Shown piece by piece: positions 9,709 to 17,504 of a stretch of 64,000 bases of DNA. The notes below the pieces were generated by a model. It saw only the letters and a program-made list of their open reading frames with translations. It was not told the DNA's origin and searched no databases. The position numbers and the translations under genes are program-made. Positions within the stretch are counted from its first letter, which is position 1, and every line of letters begins with the position of its first letter. Origin of the DNA: Roseiarcus sp963784805 (GTDB lineage Bacteria; Pseudomonadota; Alphaproteobacteria; Rhizobiales; Beijerinckiaceae); the NCBI GenBank assembly GCA_963784805.1, contig CAWASR010000030.1:16110-80109 (forward strand), read 5' to 3'.

Positions 9709-10406
9709 TCTGCTGCCGGCGCGCGAATTTCGATTGCTTCCCTCGTTTGCAGGATTTCAGGAAACAGCCGGCGTCGCAACCCTTCGGACAGTCGCGCGGC
9801 GTCGGGTGGCGCCGCCAGTGAGACGAGAAAGCCCTTATCCTTGATAAAGCGCGGGAACAGTGGATCGACCACGCCGTCCTCGACAAGGTCGAGAACCTCG
9901 ATCTGCCGGGCCGCAAAGCGGCCGTGCTTGACGAGGACAAGCTGCTGTGCGCCCGCCACATCGGCCAGCCACGCCGCCAGGCTGTCCGAAGTGAGGTCCC
10001 ATGATTGCGGCAAGTCGGCGGCGCGCGTCATCTGTTCCGGAGACCAGACCGGAACCTTGCCTTCGGTCAGCGTGCGTCGAATGGCGCTGAGTGAAGCAGC
10101 GAGGCGCAGCGCTGGATTGAGGCTCTGCAACGCGCGGCCAAATTGCGCCATCGCCGTTATCGCCATTTCGTGGGCGGCGGCGTCGTCAAAGCCCATCGCG
10201 GCCTGTGCATCTCGGACCGCGTCGGCGAAGGGACCGCCACCCGGCGCGATGACAATCGAACCGGTCTCGGCGGCGATGGCCGCGAGCCATTCCAGAAGGT
10301 GCGGACTGCGAGCGTGACTGCCCCCTAGTTTGAGGATGACGAGGCCCGAGCGCAAAGGCCGGCTCGCGGCGGACCGCTCGACGTCCCCGGCTCGGTTCGT
10401 TCGCAT
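9705..10406 (-). CDS. amino acid kinase-family protein, MfnE-like (methylofuran synthesis)
   Basis: 233 aa. It has the amino acid kinase fold: LVILKLGGSHARS (phosphate-binding Gly loop, about residue 22), SIVIAPGGGPFADAVRDAQ (about 50) and WDLTSDSLAAWLA (about 145), where kinases bind substrate or ATP. In methanogens MfnE phosphorylates 5-(aminomethyl)-3-furanmethanol phosphate. Methylotroph homologues in H4MPT clusters are assumed to act in methylofuran synthesis. It is the first gene of the five-gene operon ending at 6494. About 200 nt separates it from the divergent hydantoinase-family gene, so that gap must hold both promoters. Confidence 0.8.
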   Translation of the reverse strand: MRTNRAGDVERSAASRPLRSGLVILKLGGSHARSPHLLEWLAAIAAETGSIVIAPGGGPFADAVRDAQAAMGFDDAAAHEMAITAMAQFGRALQSLNPALRLAASLSAIRRTLTEGKVPVWSPEQMTRAADLPQSWDLTSDSLAAWLADVAGAQQLVLVKHGRFAARQIEVLDLVEDGVVDPLFPRFIKDKGFLVSLAAPPDAARLSEGLRRRLFPEILQTREAIEIRAPAAE

Positions 10407-10610
10407 CGCCCTCCTCCAGACCGGCCATTATTGTCGAGCGCAGGCGCAGGCGCAGAGGTTGCGGAGATCGCGGCCCTGAATTCGATTATCCGCCACCGGC
10501 GAGGCGCGCAACCCTAAGTCCGCTATCGTCTCCACGAACGTCCGGCCCTTGACGCCACCGGATAGGGGCCTAGCCTCCCCATGGTTCGCGGGCGAATGAC
10601 TGGAGACGAG

Positions 10611-11645
10611 GTGAGCGTCGTCATCGGCTGGGATATCGGCGGAGCGCATCTGAAAGCCGCGCGCGTAGCGGGCGGCCGCGTCGAAGCGACGGCCCAGGAG
10701 GCGACGCCGCTCTGGCTCGGACTTGACAGCCTGGAGGCGGCGTTCGACGCGATGCGCGCCCGACTCGGCGAGGCCGATCGACACGCGATCACGATGACTG
10801 GCGAATTGTGCGACGCGTTTGCGACGCGGCGGGAGGGCGTTGTCGGCCTGGCCGCGATTGCGGCCCGTCGTCTCGCGCCCGCTTCGCCTTGGCTCTATGC
10901 GGGCAGACGCGGCTTTGTTGAATTGGCCGATGCCGGAGCGCTTGCGGCCGACATCGCGTCGGCAAACTGGCATGCGAGCGCGGCGCTGGTGGCGCTCAGG
11001 CTTCGCGACGCGTTGCTCGTCGACGTCGGCTCGACCACAGCCGACCTCGTTCCCGTCGTCGCGGGCAAGGTCGCCGCGCTCGGCTACGACGACGCCGGTC
11101 GGCTTGCGGCGGGAGAGCTGGCTTACAGCGGAATGGTCCGCAGCTTCGTCATGGCGATGGCTTCGCGGGCGCCGTTTCGCGGAGTCTGGACCCCGCTGAT
11201 GAGCGAGTTTTTCGCCAGCAGCGCCGATGTCCACCGCATATTGGGCGCGTTGCCCGACGGCGCTGACAAGATGACGACCGCGGACGGGCGCGCGAAGACC
11301 GTGGAGGCGTCGCGGAGCCGTCTCGCGCGGATGGTCGGCAGGGAAGCCGACGCGGGCGCGGACGATGAATGGGCGGCTCTCGCAGCCTGGTTCGCCGAAG
11401 CGCAGGTGCGTGAAATCACAGACGCGGCCTTCCTGCGTTTGTCGGTTGGCGATCTTGACCCTGAGGCGCCGGTGGTCGCCGCGGGCATCGGCGAAAGCGT
11501 CGCAGCTGAAATGGCGCGTCGCCTGCGACGCCCCTGCATCGGGTTTTCTTCGCTGATCGCCGGGCGCGCCGAAGTCTCGCATTGCGCGCCCGCCGCCGCG
11601 GTCGCCCTTCTGTCTGCGGCGGATCTCGACCCCCGGCAGGCATGA
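10611..11645 (+). CDS. hydantoinase/oxoprolinase-family C1-pathway protein, MfnF-like
   Basis: About 344 aa. It has the sugar-kinase/HSP70-like ATPase fold of the HyuA superfamily: VIGWDIGGAHLKAARV at the N-terminus, ALLVDVGSTTADLVPVVAGKV in the middle and VVAAGIGESVAAEMARRL near the C-terminus. It matches the H4MPT-linked C1 transfer protein family that includes archaeal MfnF, which joins the furan and tyramine-glutamate halves of methanofuran. The GTG at 10611 is chosen because GGAG lies five bases upstream. ATGs at 10581 and 10596 are alternatives. It diverges from the cofactor operon and probably serves the same pathway. Confidence 0.8.
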   Translation: MSVVIGWDIGGAHLKAARVAGGRVEATAQEATPLWLGLDSLEAAFDAMRARLGEADRHAITMTGELCDAFATRREGVVGLAAIAARRLAPASPWLYAGRRGFVELADAGALAADIASANWHASAALVALRLRDALLVDVGSTTADLVPVVAGKVAALGYDDAGRLAAGELAYSGMVRSFVMAMASRAPFRGVWTPLMSEFFASSADVHRILGALPDGADKMTTADGRAKTVEASRSRLARMVGREADAGADDEWAALAAWFAEAQVREITDAAFLRLSVGDLDPEAPVVAAGIGESVAAEMARRLRRPCIGFSSLIAGRAEVSHCAPAAAVALLSAADLDPRQA

Positions 11646-11720
11646 GGGGTCGGACCCCGCGAACAGCGGACAGGGGACGAACGTGCTATATCTGCGGCGG
11701 GGAGGCTCTGGGAGTGAGAG

Positions 11721-12083
11721 ATGCGCGTTGCGAGATTTGGGATGTTGCTGTTGGGCGTCGGAGCTTCGGCGGCATGCGCCGGCGCCGCTTTCGGTGGCGA
11801 TTCGGCGTCCAACGAATACCCGACGTCCACCCGCGCCGAATATGTTTTCGCCTGCATGAAAGCGAACGGCGAGACTCGAAAGGCCCTCGATCAATGCTCG
11901 TGTTCGATTGACGTGATCGCGTCGTTGATTCCCTATGACTCCTATGTCGCCGGCGAGACCGTGGCGTCGCTCGACCAGGAGCCCGGCCGGATCGGCGGAA
12001 TGTTTCGCGGAGCGACCGTCGCCAAAGAATCGCTCGCGAATCTGCGGCGCGCGCAGGCCGAAGCCGAGATCCGCTGCTTTTAA
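11721..12083 (+). CDS. small secreted Cys-containing protein of methylotroph C1 clusters, unknown function
   Basis: 120 aa. It starts with a clear signal peptide (MRVARFGMLLLGVGASAACAGAAFGG). The mature part contains YVFACMKANGETRKALDQCSCSID and ends AQAEAEIRCF, giving four cysteines suited to periplasmic disulfides. I recognise it only as a conserved hypothetical seen near methylotrophy genes. It follows the MfnF-like gene by 75 bases on the same strand and faces the minus-strand SoxYZ-like gene. A periplasmic role linked to methanol oxidation is an inference from signal peptide and location. Confidence 0.65.
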   Translation: MRVARFGMLLLGVGASAACAGAAFGGDSASNEYPTSTRAEYVFACMKANGETRKALDQCSCSIDVIASLIPYDSYVAGETVASLDQEPGRIGGMFRGATVAKESLANLRRAQAEAEIRCF

Positions 12084-12478
12084 CGAGCGGGTCAACGGGC
12101 CGTGCGGGTTTTCGCCTGCCTGCCGGCTGGCAGCGGCGGCTTGACTGAAGGCGCTGCCAGGGGGCGTGCCGCCGGGGCGCCAGAGGCCACACGCAATCGG
12201 CGCCGAACCCAAACTGACATGGCGCCGAAGCGACGCGGATGTGGCGCCGACACGGCATTCATGCCAACTTGGCGGAATAGACGCCCAATGCCGTTTTGAG
12301 CCTTTTCAAGGGCTTGGCCGGTCGCGGTCGCGATTCCGGCCCTTGCGGTGCTCCGGGACCGTCGCGAGCGCCCCGGGAACCATTCCGAGGACGTAAAAAC
12401 ATCATCGTCGTTGATTTCTAGAAATCAGAACAACGATAGCGCGTTTTATGATTGTAAGAAATAAGGAAGGTAAAACAA
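12084..12478. other. intergenic stretch upstream of the MITE
   Basis: About 395 bases. The first 300 are GC-rich without a credible gene. From about 12395 the sequence becomes AT-rich and contains a perfect 14-bp palindrome, GATTTCTAGAAATC, inside 12411-12430. This AT-rich tract is where the MITE inserted. No terminator or promoter could be assigned confidently. Confidence 0.5.
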
Positions 12479-12542
12479 GGCTCTTATTGCGTTAGCTATT
12501 GGTCGGCCGCGACCGCTTGCTTGCCTTCGAGCCCCTGTCGTC

Positions 12543-12565
12543 ATGGACGGGCTTGTCCCGTCCAT
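12543..12565. repeat. REP-like palindrome inside the MITE, left copy
   Basis: ATGGACGGG-CTTGT-CCCGTCCAT, a perfect 9-bp stem with a 5-nt loop. It resembles the CGTCATGG...CCATCTACG palindromes scattered through rhizobial-type genomes. Its loop is the reverse complement of the loop of the right copy. Confidence 0.75.
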
Positions 12566-12660
12566 CTACGCCGCAGCGGTGCAAGGACCTACGGTCGCGA
12601 GGTTCTTCGCCATCGCTTGTCTCTTCTCTCTTCGGGCGCTCGACGCGCCCAACCGCGTGG

Positions 12661-12683
12661 ATGGCCGGCACAAGGCCGGCCAT
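12661..12683. repeat. REP-like palindrome inside the MITE, right copy
   Basis: ATGGCCGGC-ACAAG-GCCGGCCAT, a perfect 9-bp stem. It lies in inverted orientation to the copy at 12543-12565. The stem bases differ from that copy but stay paired, which is compensatory change. Confidence 0.75.
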
Positions 12684-12910
12684 GACGCGTTGAAGCCTTG
12701 CAGGTCTTCGGCCCCAATGGCCCGAATTTTTGGGAGCCAACAGCTAACGCGATAAGAGCCTAAAACAATGTCCCATGACGTTTCGGGGCCAAACCTGAAG
12801 CCGTCTTGTTGCGGCTCACGGGACGACGAAACCCGCCGAATCAACCATCGCAGGTTCAAACAGGGATGCGGGGGCCGGCCGATCGGGCGGACTCCAGACG
12901 CCAATTCCGA

Positions 12911-13732
12911 TCATGTGCCGTCGCGATTGGCCGGCCAAGAGGCCGAGAAATTCGCGCCGCTGATGTCGTGCGCCTGGACGTGAATGGTCTTGGAGCCGTT
13001 CGCCGCATAGATGAAGCGGAAGTTCGGATCCTCCGAGATCGAAATGCCGCCCGCGACCGAGAAGATGAGATCGTCGCCCTGATAGACCGCGAAGCGGTCG
13101 ACATAGCGCGCTGGGGTATAGAGGCGCGTGATCTGATCCATTTGCAGGCCTGAATAATTGGGATGCCGCAGCATCACCTGGGCCTCGCGACGACCATCGG
13201 GCCTCGGGGGAAACGAACGGAACTTCATCTGACCGAGCGTCGCATCGGCCTCGTCCGGGCCTTTGACCGCGGGGGCCGAACAGCCGCCGGCGGCCTTCAC
13301 ATAACGGGTCGCCATGTGCAGGCTGCCGTCGTTGAGTTCGGCGACGAGATGGACGTCGGTGTAATCGTTGACCCGGACGCGCGTGGAAATGCTCGCCACG
13401 TCCGACTTCCCGCCAAGAGTGAAGACTCCGGCGAGTGGAACGGGATTCTCGTCTATGATCAGGCTCAGTCGGACGACGCGCCTGGAGTCGCCCGGCGGGA
13501 TGTGCGCCGAAAGGGTCATCGGCACCAGCGCCGCGTCCGCCGCGCGGGCCGGCGCGTCGAGGGAGACGATCGAAGGATCCTCGGGAATAGGACGATCCTG
13601 AAAAAACAAGCGCTTCAGATCAGGCCAGGATTGGTCGTGCGCCGACTGCGCCGCGGCGGCCGAAATCAGCGAAACGAGCGCGACCGCGGCGATGCCGCCC
13701 CGCAGCATACGCATGGCTAAATTTCCCGACAT
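12911..13732 (-). CDS. quinoprotein dehydrogenase-associated SoxYZ-like carrier protein
   Basis: About 273 aa from ATG 13732, with a signal peptide (MRMLRGGIAAVALVSLISAAAAQS). The first part resembles SoxY, including VKAAGGCSAPAVKG around residue 150, which carries the conserved cysteine. The second part (FPPRPDGRREAQVMLRHPNYSG onwards) resembles SoxZ. This fused carrier is a known accessory of PQQ-dependent alcohol dehydrogenase islands. Its chemistry there is unresolved. It starts 28 bases after the metallohydrolase gene, so the two are co-transcribed, away from xoxF. Confidence 0.85.
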   Translation of the reverse strand: MSGNLAMRMLRGGIAAVALVSLISAAAAQSAHDQSWPDLKRLFFQDRPIPEDPSIVSLDAPARAADAALVPMTLSAHIPPGDSRRVVRLSLIIDENPVPLAGVFTLGGKSDVASISTRVRVNDYTDVHLVAELNDGSLHMATRYVKAAGGCSAPAVKGPDEADATLGQMKFRSFPPRPDGRREAQVMLRHPNYSGLQMDQITRLYTPARYVDRFAVYQGDDLIFSVAGGISISEDPNFRFIYAANGSKTIHVQAHDISGANFSASWPANRDGT

Positions 13733-13760
13733 GCCCTTCGCCTCGCCCGCCAGCGCCGCT

Positions 13761-14702
13761 CTACTGCTGGTCCCATTCATATTCGGCGAACGCCGCCGTA
13801 GCGTTCCTCGCATTGTAATCATCGAAAAGGCGCCAATTGTTGCGTTCCGAACTCCCCGCCTCCCGGGCTGCCTGCGACAGATTGTCGCCGCGAGCGATCG
13901 CCGCGCGAACATCGGCGGACAATCTCTCGAAATACGCGCGCTCGGGCTTCAGCGCCGCGGGCCATGGCGCAACCACCGGTCCGTGACCGGGGATCACGCG
14001 CGCCGCCGGAATCTCCGCCAACGCGCCGAGATTTGCAAGCCATCCCTTGATCGACCCGTCGATGACCGGGATGTGGCTCACGAACGCCAAGTCCCCCGCG
14101 AACAACGTCCGGGTGGCGACGTCGTAGACCGTCAGGTCACAGTCCGTGTGGGCCGGGGGCCATGCGCGCAGCACGATCGCGCGACCGCCCAGATCGAGTT
14201 CCCGCGTCTTCTCGACCAGCAACGTCGGCGGCACAATCTGAACGTCCTTCATCAAGTCGTCGCCGAGGATCTCGCGGAACGTCTTCAGGTAAAATTCACC
14301 GCGCGCCGCCAGCGCGCGCGGCAGATTATGATGACCGACGAAGATCGCGCCAAGTCCGTTGAAGGCGGCGTTGCCGAAGATGTGGTCGGGATGCTCGTGA
14401 GTGTTGATGACATAGAGAATAGGCTTATTCGTCCTGGCGCGAATCGCCGCCAGCAGCCGCCTGCCCACCCGCGCGCTGCCGCCGGTGTCGATGACCGCTA
14501 CGCCTTTGCCGCCGATTATGAATCCGATGTTGGCGATATCGCCGTCGTTCTGTTCGCTCATCATGGCGATCGCGCCAGCATGAGCGAACACGCCCGGCGC
14601 CGCCTCCTCGACAGGCAATGGCTTGGCCGAGTCGGAGCGGACGCCGTCGGTGGAGACGACGGCCAATCCAGTAAAAATGAGCATGGTCGCGAGAATACGC
14701 AT
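13761..14702 (-). CDS. quinoprotein relay system zinc metallohydrolase (MBL fold)
   Basis: 313 aa with a signal peptide. The metallo-beta-lactamase fold is marked by VIDTGGSARVG, then VINTHEHPDHIFGN (HxHxDH, about residue 105), then AWPPAHTDCDLTVYD, LFAGDLAF and RVIPGHGPVV. It matches the periplasmic metallohydrolases that travel with SoxYZ-like carriers and XoxF/ExaF-type dehydrogenases. Their substrate is unknown. It is divergent from xoxF and heads the two-gene unit with the SoxYZ-like gene. Confidence 0.85.
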   Translation of the reverse strand: MRILATMLIFTGLAVVSTDGVRSDSAKPLPVEEAAPGVFAHAGAIAMMSEQNDGDIANIGFIIGGKGVAVIDTGGSARVGRRLLAAIRARTNKPILYVINTHEHPDHIFGNAAFNGLGAIFVGHHNLPRALAARGEFYLKTFREILGDDLMKDVQIVPPTLLVEKTRELDLGGRAIVLRAWPPAHTDCDLTVYDVATRTLFAGDLAFVSHIPVIDGSIKGWLANLGALAEIPAARVIPGHGPVVAPWPAALKPERAYFERLSADVRAAIARGDNLSQAAREAGSSERNNWRLFDDYNARNATAAFAEYEWDQQ

Positions 14703-15032
14703 TGACCGTCTTTTCAGTTGACCGCGCCGGACTTAGAGGCGCGTCCCGGCAAAGACAATGGGCGCGACGCCGAACTTAAAAATTCTGCTTGCGCTCCGGA
14801 ATCGGCGGACGTATGTTTCTTTTGGCTTCGGCTGCATGAGCGTTGATGAACGGGAGCTTCAGCGCGCTTTCGCAGGCAAGGCGGGGGCCTTCGTGTAAGG
14901 AACCTTTCTCGCTTTTATGCCGTGACACGCTGTTGAAGCCGTCATCCCAACCCAGAATGTCGCTGCAGGCGCGCGTTTGTGCGGGCCGCCCGCCGCTAAG
15001 TCGAACGAATGAAGTCTACTTGGGAGGAACAA
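14703..15032. promoter_or_regulatory. divergent regulatory region between xoxF and the metallohydrolase gene
   Basis: 330 bases with no gene, containing the promoters for both directions. A strong Shine-Dalgarno, GGGAGGAAC, stands five bases before the xoxF ATG. I could not assign -35/-10 boxes or a regulator site with confidence. Confidence 0.55.
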
Positions 15033-16841
15033 ATGCGAAGACTTTTGCTAGCGAGTTGCTTTGGCGCGGCCGCGCTGCTGACGGCAGGTTATGCGAGCGC
15101 CAATGACGACCTGATCAAAATGTCGTCGGACGCCAATCAATGGGTGATGCCGACTGGCAACTACGCCAATACCCGATATTCCGAACTGAAGCAGATCACC
15201 GCGGCAAACGTTCACAAGCTCGCTCCGGCATGGACGTTCTCGACCGGCGTCCTGCGCGGACACGAGGGCGCTCCGCTCGTGGTCGGCGACGTCATGTACG
15301 TCCACACGCCGTTCCCGAACACCGTGTTCGCGCTCGACCTCAACAACGACGGCAAGATTCTCTGGAAATACGAGCCCAAGCAGGATCCGAACGTCATTCC
15401 GGTGATGTGCTGCGACACCGTCAACCGCGGCCTCGCTTACGGCGACGGCAAAATCATCCTTCATCAGGCCGACACCACCCTGGTCGCGCTGGACGCCAAG
15501 ACCGGCGCCGTCGCGTGGTCAGTCAAGGACGGCGATCCGTCCAAGGGCCAGACCGGCACCAACGCGCCGATGGTCGTCAAGGACATGGTGTACACCGGCG
15601 TGTCCGGCGGCGAGTTCGGCGTTCGCGGATGGCTGTCGGCCTACAACCTGAAGACCGGCAAGCTGGTCTGGCGCGGCTATTCGGAAGGACCGGATTCCGA
15701 CCTCCTCGTCGATCCCGAGAAAACGACGGCGCTCGGCAAGCCGATCGGCAAGGACTCTTCCCTCAAGACTTGGGAAGGCGACCAGTGGAAGATCGGAGGC
15801 GGCGCCACCTGGGGCTGGTACTCGTACGATCCCGAACTCAACCTCATCTATTACGGCTCGGGCAACCCGTCGACCTGGAACCCGAGGCAGCGCCCCGGCG
15901 ACAATCGCTGGTCGATGACCATCTGGGCCCGCGACCCCGAGACCGGCATGGCCAAATGGGTCTACCAGATGACGCCGCACGACGAGTGGGACTTCGACGG
16001 CATCAACGAGATGATCCTGACCGACCAGAAGATCGACGGCAAGGAGCGCAAGCTTCTGACGCACTTCGATCGTAACGGCTTTGGTTACACGCTCGATCGC
16101 GGGACCGGCGAACTGCTGGTGGCCGAAAAATACGATCCGGCGGTGAACTGGGCCACAAAGGTCGACATGGACAAATCCTCCAAGGACTATGGCCGGCCGC
16201 TCGTCGTGGCGAAGTACTCGACCGACCATAACGGCCCGGACGTCAACACCAAGGGCGTCTGCCCGGCGGCGTTGGGCTCCAAGGACGAGCAGCCTGCGGC
16301 CTATTCGCCGGAGACTGAGCTCTTCTACGTGCCGACCAACCACGTCTGCATGGACTACGAGCCGTTCAAGGTCAGCTACACCGCAGGTCAGCCCTACGTC
16401 GGCGCGACGCTGTCGATGTTCCCGCCTCCGGGCGAGAGCAACATGGGCAACTTCATCGCCTGGGACGGCAAGACCGGCAAGATCGTGTGGTCGGATCCGG
16501 AGCAGTTCTCGGTGTGGTCGGGCGCCCTGGCGACCGCCGGCGGCGTCGTGTTCTACGGCACCCTGGAAGGCTACCTGAAGGCGGTCGACGCCAAGACCGG
16601 CAAGGAGCTCTACAAGTTCAAGACTCCGTCCGGCATCATCGGCAACGTGATGACCTACGAGCACGGCGGCCGTCAGTACGTGGCGGTGCTGTCGGGCGTC
16701 GGCGGTTGGGCGGGCATCGGACTCGCGGCCGGTCTGACCAAGGGCACGGACGGTCTGGGCGCGGTCGGCGGCTACAAGGCTCTCTCCGACTACACGGCGC
16801 TGGGCGGAAATTTGACCGTCTTCGCGCTTCCGACGGACTGA
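15033..16841 (+). CDS. xoxF: lanthanide-dependent methanol dehydrogenase XoxF (XoxF5-like)
   Basis: 602 aa PQQ enzyme that oxidises methanol in the periplasm and passes electrons to XoxG. ATG 15033 is chosen because GGGAGGA lies five bases upstream and a signal peptide follows directly (MRRLLLASCFGAAALLTAGYA). Beta-propeller tryptophan repeats run throughout. The vicinal disulfide VMCCDT is at C126-C127 (precursor numbering). The catalytic segment PHDEWDFDGINE has catalytic Asp320 and the extra Asp322 that coordinates the lanthanide. MxaF enzymes have alanine at that second position. No mxa genes are in the window. Confidence 0.97.
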   Translation: MRRLLLASCFGAAALLTAGYASANDDLIKMSSDANQWVMPTGNYANTRYSELKQITAANVHKLAPAWTFSTGVLRGHEGAPLVVGDVMYVHTPFPNTVFALDLNNDGKILWKYEPKQDPNVIPVMCCDTVNRGLAYGDGKIILHQADTTLVALDAKTGAVAWSVKDGDPSKGQTGTNAPMVVKDMVYTGVSGGEFGVRGWLSAYNLKTGKLVWRGYSEGPDSDLLVDPEKTTALGKPIGKDSSLKTWEGDQWKIGGGATWGWYSYDPELNLIYYGSGNPSTWNPRQRPGDNRWSMTIWARDPETGMAKWVYQMTPHDEWDFDGINEMILTDQKIDGKERKLLTHFDRNGFGYTLDRGTGELLVAEKYDPAVNWATKVDMDKSSKDYGRPLVVAKYSTDHNGPDVNTKGVCPAALGSKDEQPAAYSPETELFYVPTNHVCMDYEPFKVSYTAGQPYVGATLSMFPPPGESNMGNFIAWDGKTGKIVWSDPEQFSVWSGALATAGGVVFYGTLEGYLKAVDAKTGKELYKFKTPSGIIGNVMTYEHGGRQYVAVLSGVGGWAGIGLAAGLTKGTDGLGAVGGYKALSDYTALGGNLTVFALPTD

Positions 16842-16866
16842 CAAGCCGTCTGACTTGACGTGAACC

Positions 16867-16912
16867 GAGCCCGGCGCTGGCGGGTAAGATGGCTAGCGCC
16901 GGGCTCCTTTTT
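16867..16912 (+). terminator. intrinsic terminator between xoxF and xoxG
   Basis: GAGCCCGGCGCT (16867-16878) pairs perfectly with AGCGCCGGGCTC (16895-16906), a 12-bp GC-rich stem followed by TTTTT at 16908-16912. It lies 25 bases after the xoxF stop and before xoxG, so it should attenuate read-through into xoxG and xoxJ. Confidence 0.85.
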
Positions 16913-16963
16913 CTCGAAGCACTCGATATACGCGGGACCGAGCGGAGCTCAAGGAATGCAGCG

Positions 16964-17491
16964 GTGAAAATTTCACTGTGGAGCGGCGCGGCCGCGGTGG
17001 CCCTGCTGATGGTCACTCAATTTCCGGCGGCTGCGGAGCCGCCCGGCGATCCGACGGCGGTCAAGCAAGACGAGGACGGCATTTGGCGCGACAAAGCCGG
17101 TGAGCCGACCTTCAAGATCGAGGCGGACGGCACGGTCGACTGGGAGACGTATTCAGGCTACCGCCGCTACAATTCGGAATGCATCGTCTGCCACGGCCCC
17201 GATGGCTCGGGATCGACCTATGCGCCGGCGCTGAAGGATTCGCTGAAAACGATTCCCTTCGAGGTTTTTTACGGCATTGTCGTGAGCGGGCGCAAAGATC
17301 TCCGCAACGGGCAAGATAAGGTTATGCCCACATTCGCAACAAACAAGAACGTGATGTGCTACCTGACCGACATATACATCTATCTGCGCGCCCGCTCGGT
17401 GAATGCGGTGGGGCGCGGACGTCCGGCGAAGCACGCCCCTAAGTCGGCCGCGTTCGACAAGAACGAGACCAAGTGCATGGCGGACGACTGA
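16964..17491 (+). CDS. xoxG: cytochrome c XoxG, electron acceptor of XoxF
   Basis: 175 aa from GTG 16964, eight bases after AAGGA. A signal peptide (MKISLWSGAAAVALLMVTQF) precedes a c-type cytochrome with one haem motif, CIVCH, in YNSECIVCHGPDGSGSTYAPAL (about residue 70). A distal methionine candidate is in KVMPTFATNKNVMCYL. It accepts electrons from reduced PQQ in XoxF. It follows xoxF after a terminator hairpin, as in other xoxFGJ islands. Confidence 0.9.
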   Translation: MKISLWSGAAAVALLMVTQFPAAAEPPGDPTAVKQDEDGIWRDKAGEPTFKIEADGTVDWETYSGYRRYNSECIVCHGPDGSGSTYAPALKDSLKTIPFEVFYGIVVSGRKDLRNGQDKVMPTFATNKNVMCYLTDIYIYLRARSVNAVGRGRPAKHAPKSAAFDKNETKCMADD

Positions 17492-17504
17492 ATAGGCCCT
17501 CATC

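Larger units (their letters stand above)
12479..12760. mobile_element. 282-bp MITE with 24-bp terminal inverted repeats and 8-bp target duplication
   Basis: The ends at 12479-12502 and 12737-12760 are inverted repeats matching at 22 of 24 positions, beginning GGCTCTTAT. The element is flanked on both sides by the same 8-mer TAAAACAA (12471-12478 and 12761-12768), a target-site duplication in AT-rich DNA. GG-starting ends, an 8-bp duplication and AT-rich targets suggest mobilisation by an ISL3-type transposase; that family assignment is an inference. No protein is encoded. Inside are two 9-bp-stem hairpins in mirror orientation. Confidence 0.8.

Noticed and set aside
10428..12212. Long minus-strand open frame opposite the MfnF-like gene
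   Set aside because: Composition is Arg/His/Gly-rich without any family signature, and it lies antisense to a clear ATPase-fold gene. High GC keeps antisense frames open.
12395..12478. CRISPR or terminator in the AT-rich tract before the MITE
   Set aside because: There is only one short palindrome, no repeated spacer pattern and no T-tract after a stem.
15033..16841. Calcium-dependent MxaF methanol dehydrogenase
   Set aside because: The extra Asp322 two residues after catalytic Asp320, plus neighbouring xoxG and xoxJ, identify XoxF.
15519..16844. Long minus-strand open frame antisense to xoxF
   Set aside because: It is a codon-bias shadow of the xoxF gene, with no start context and no known protein pattern.
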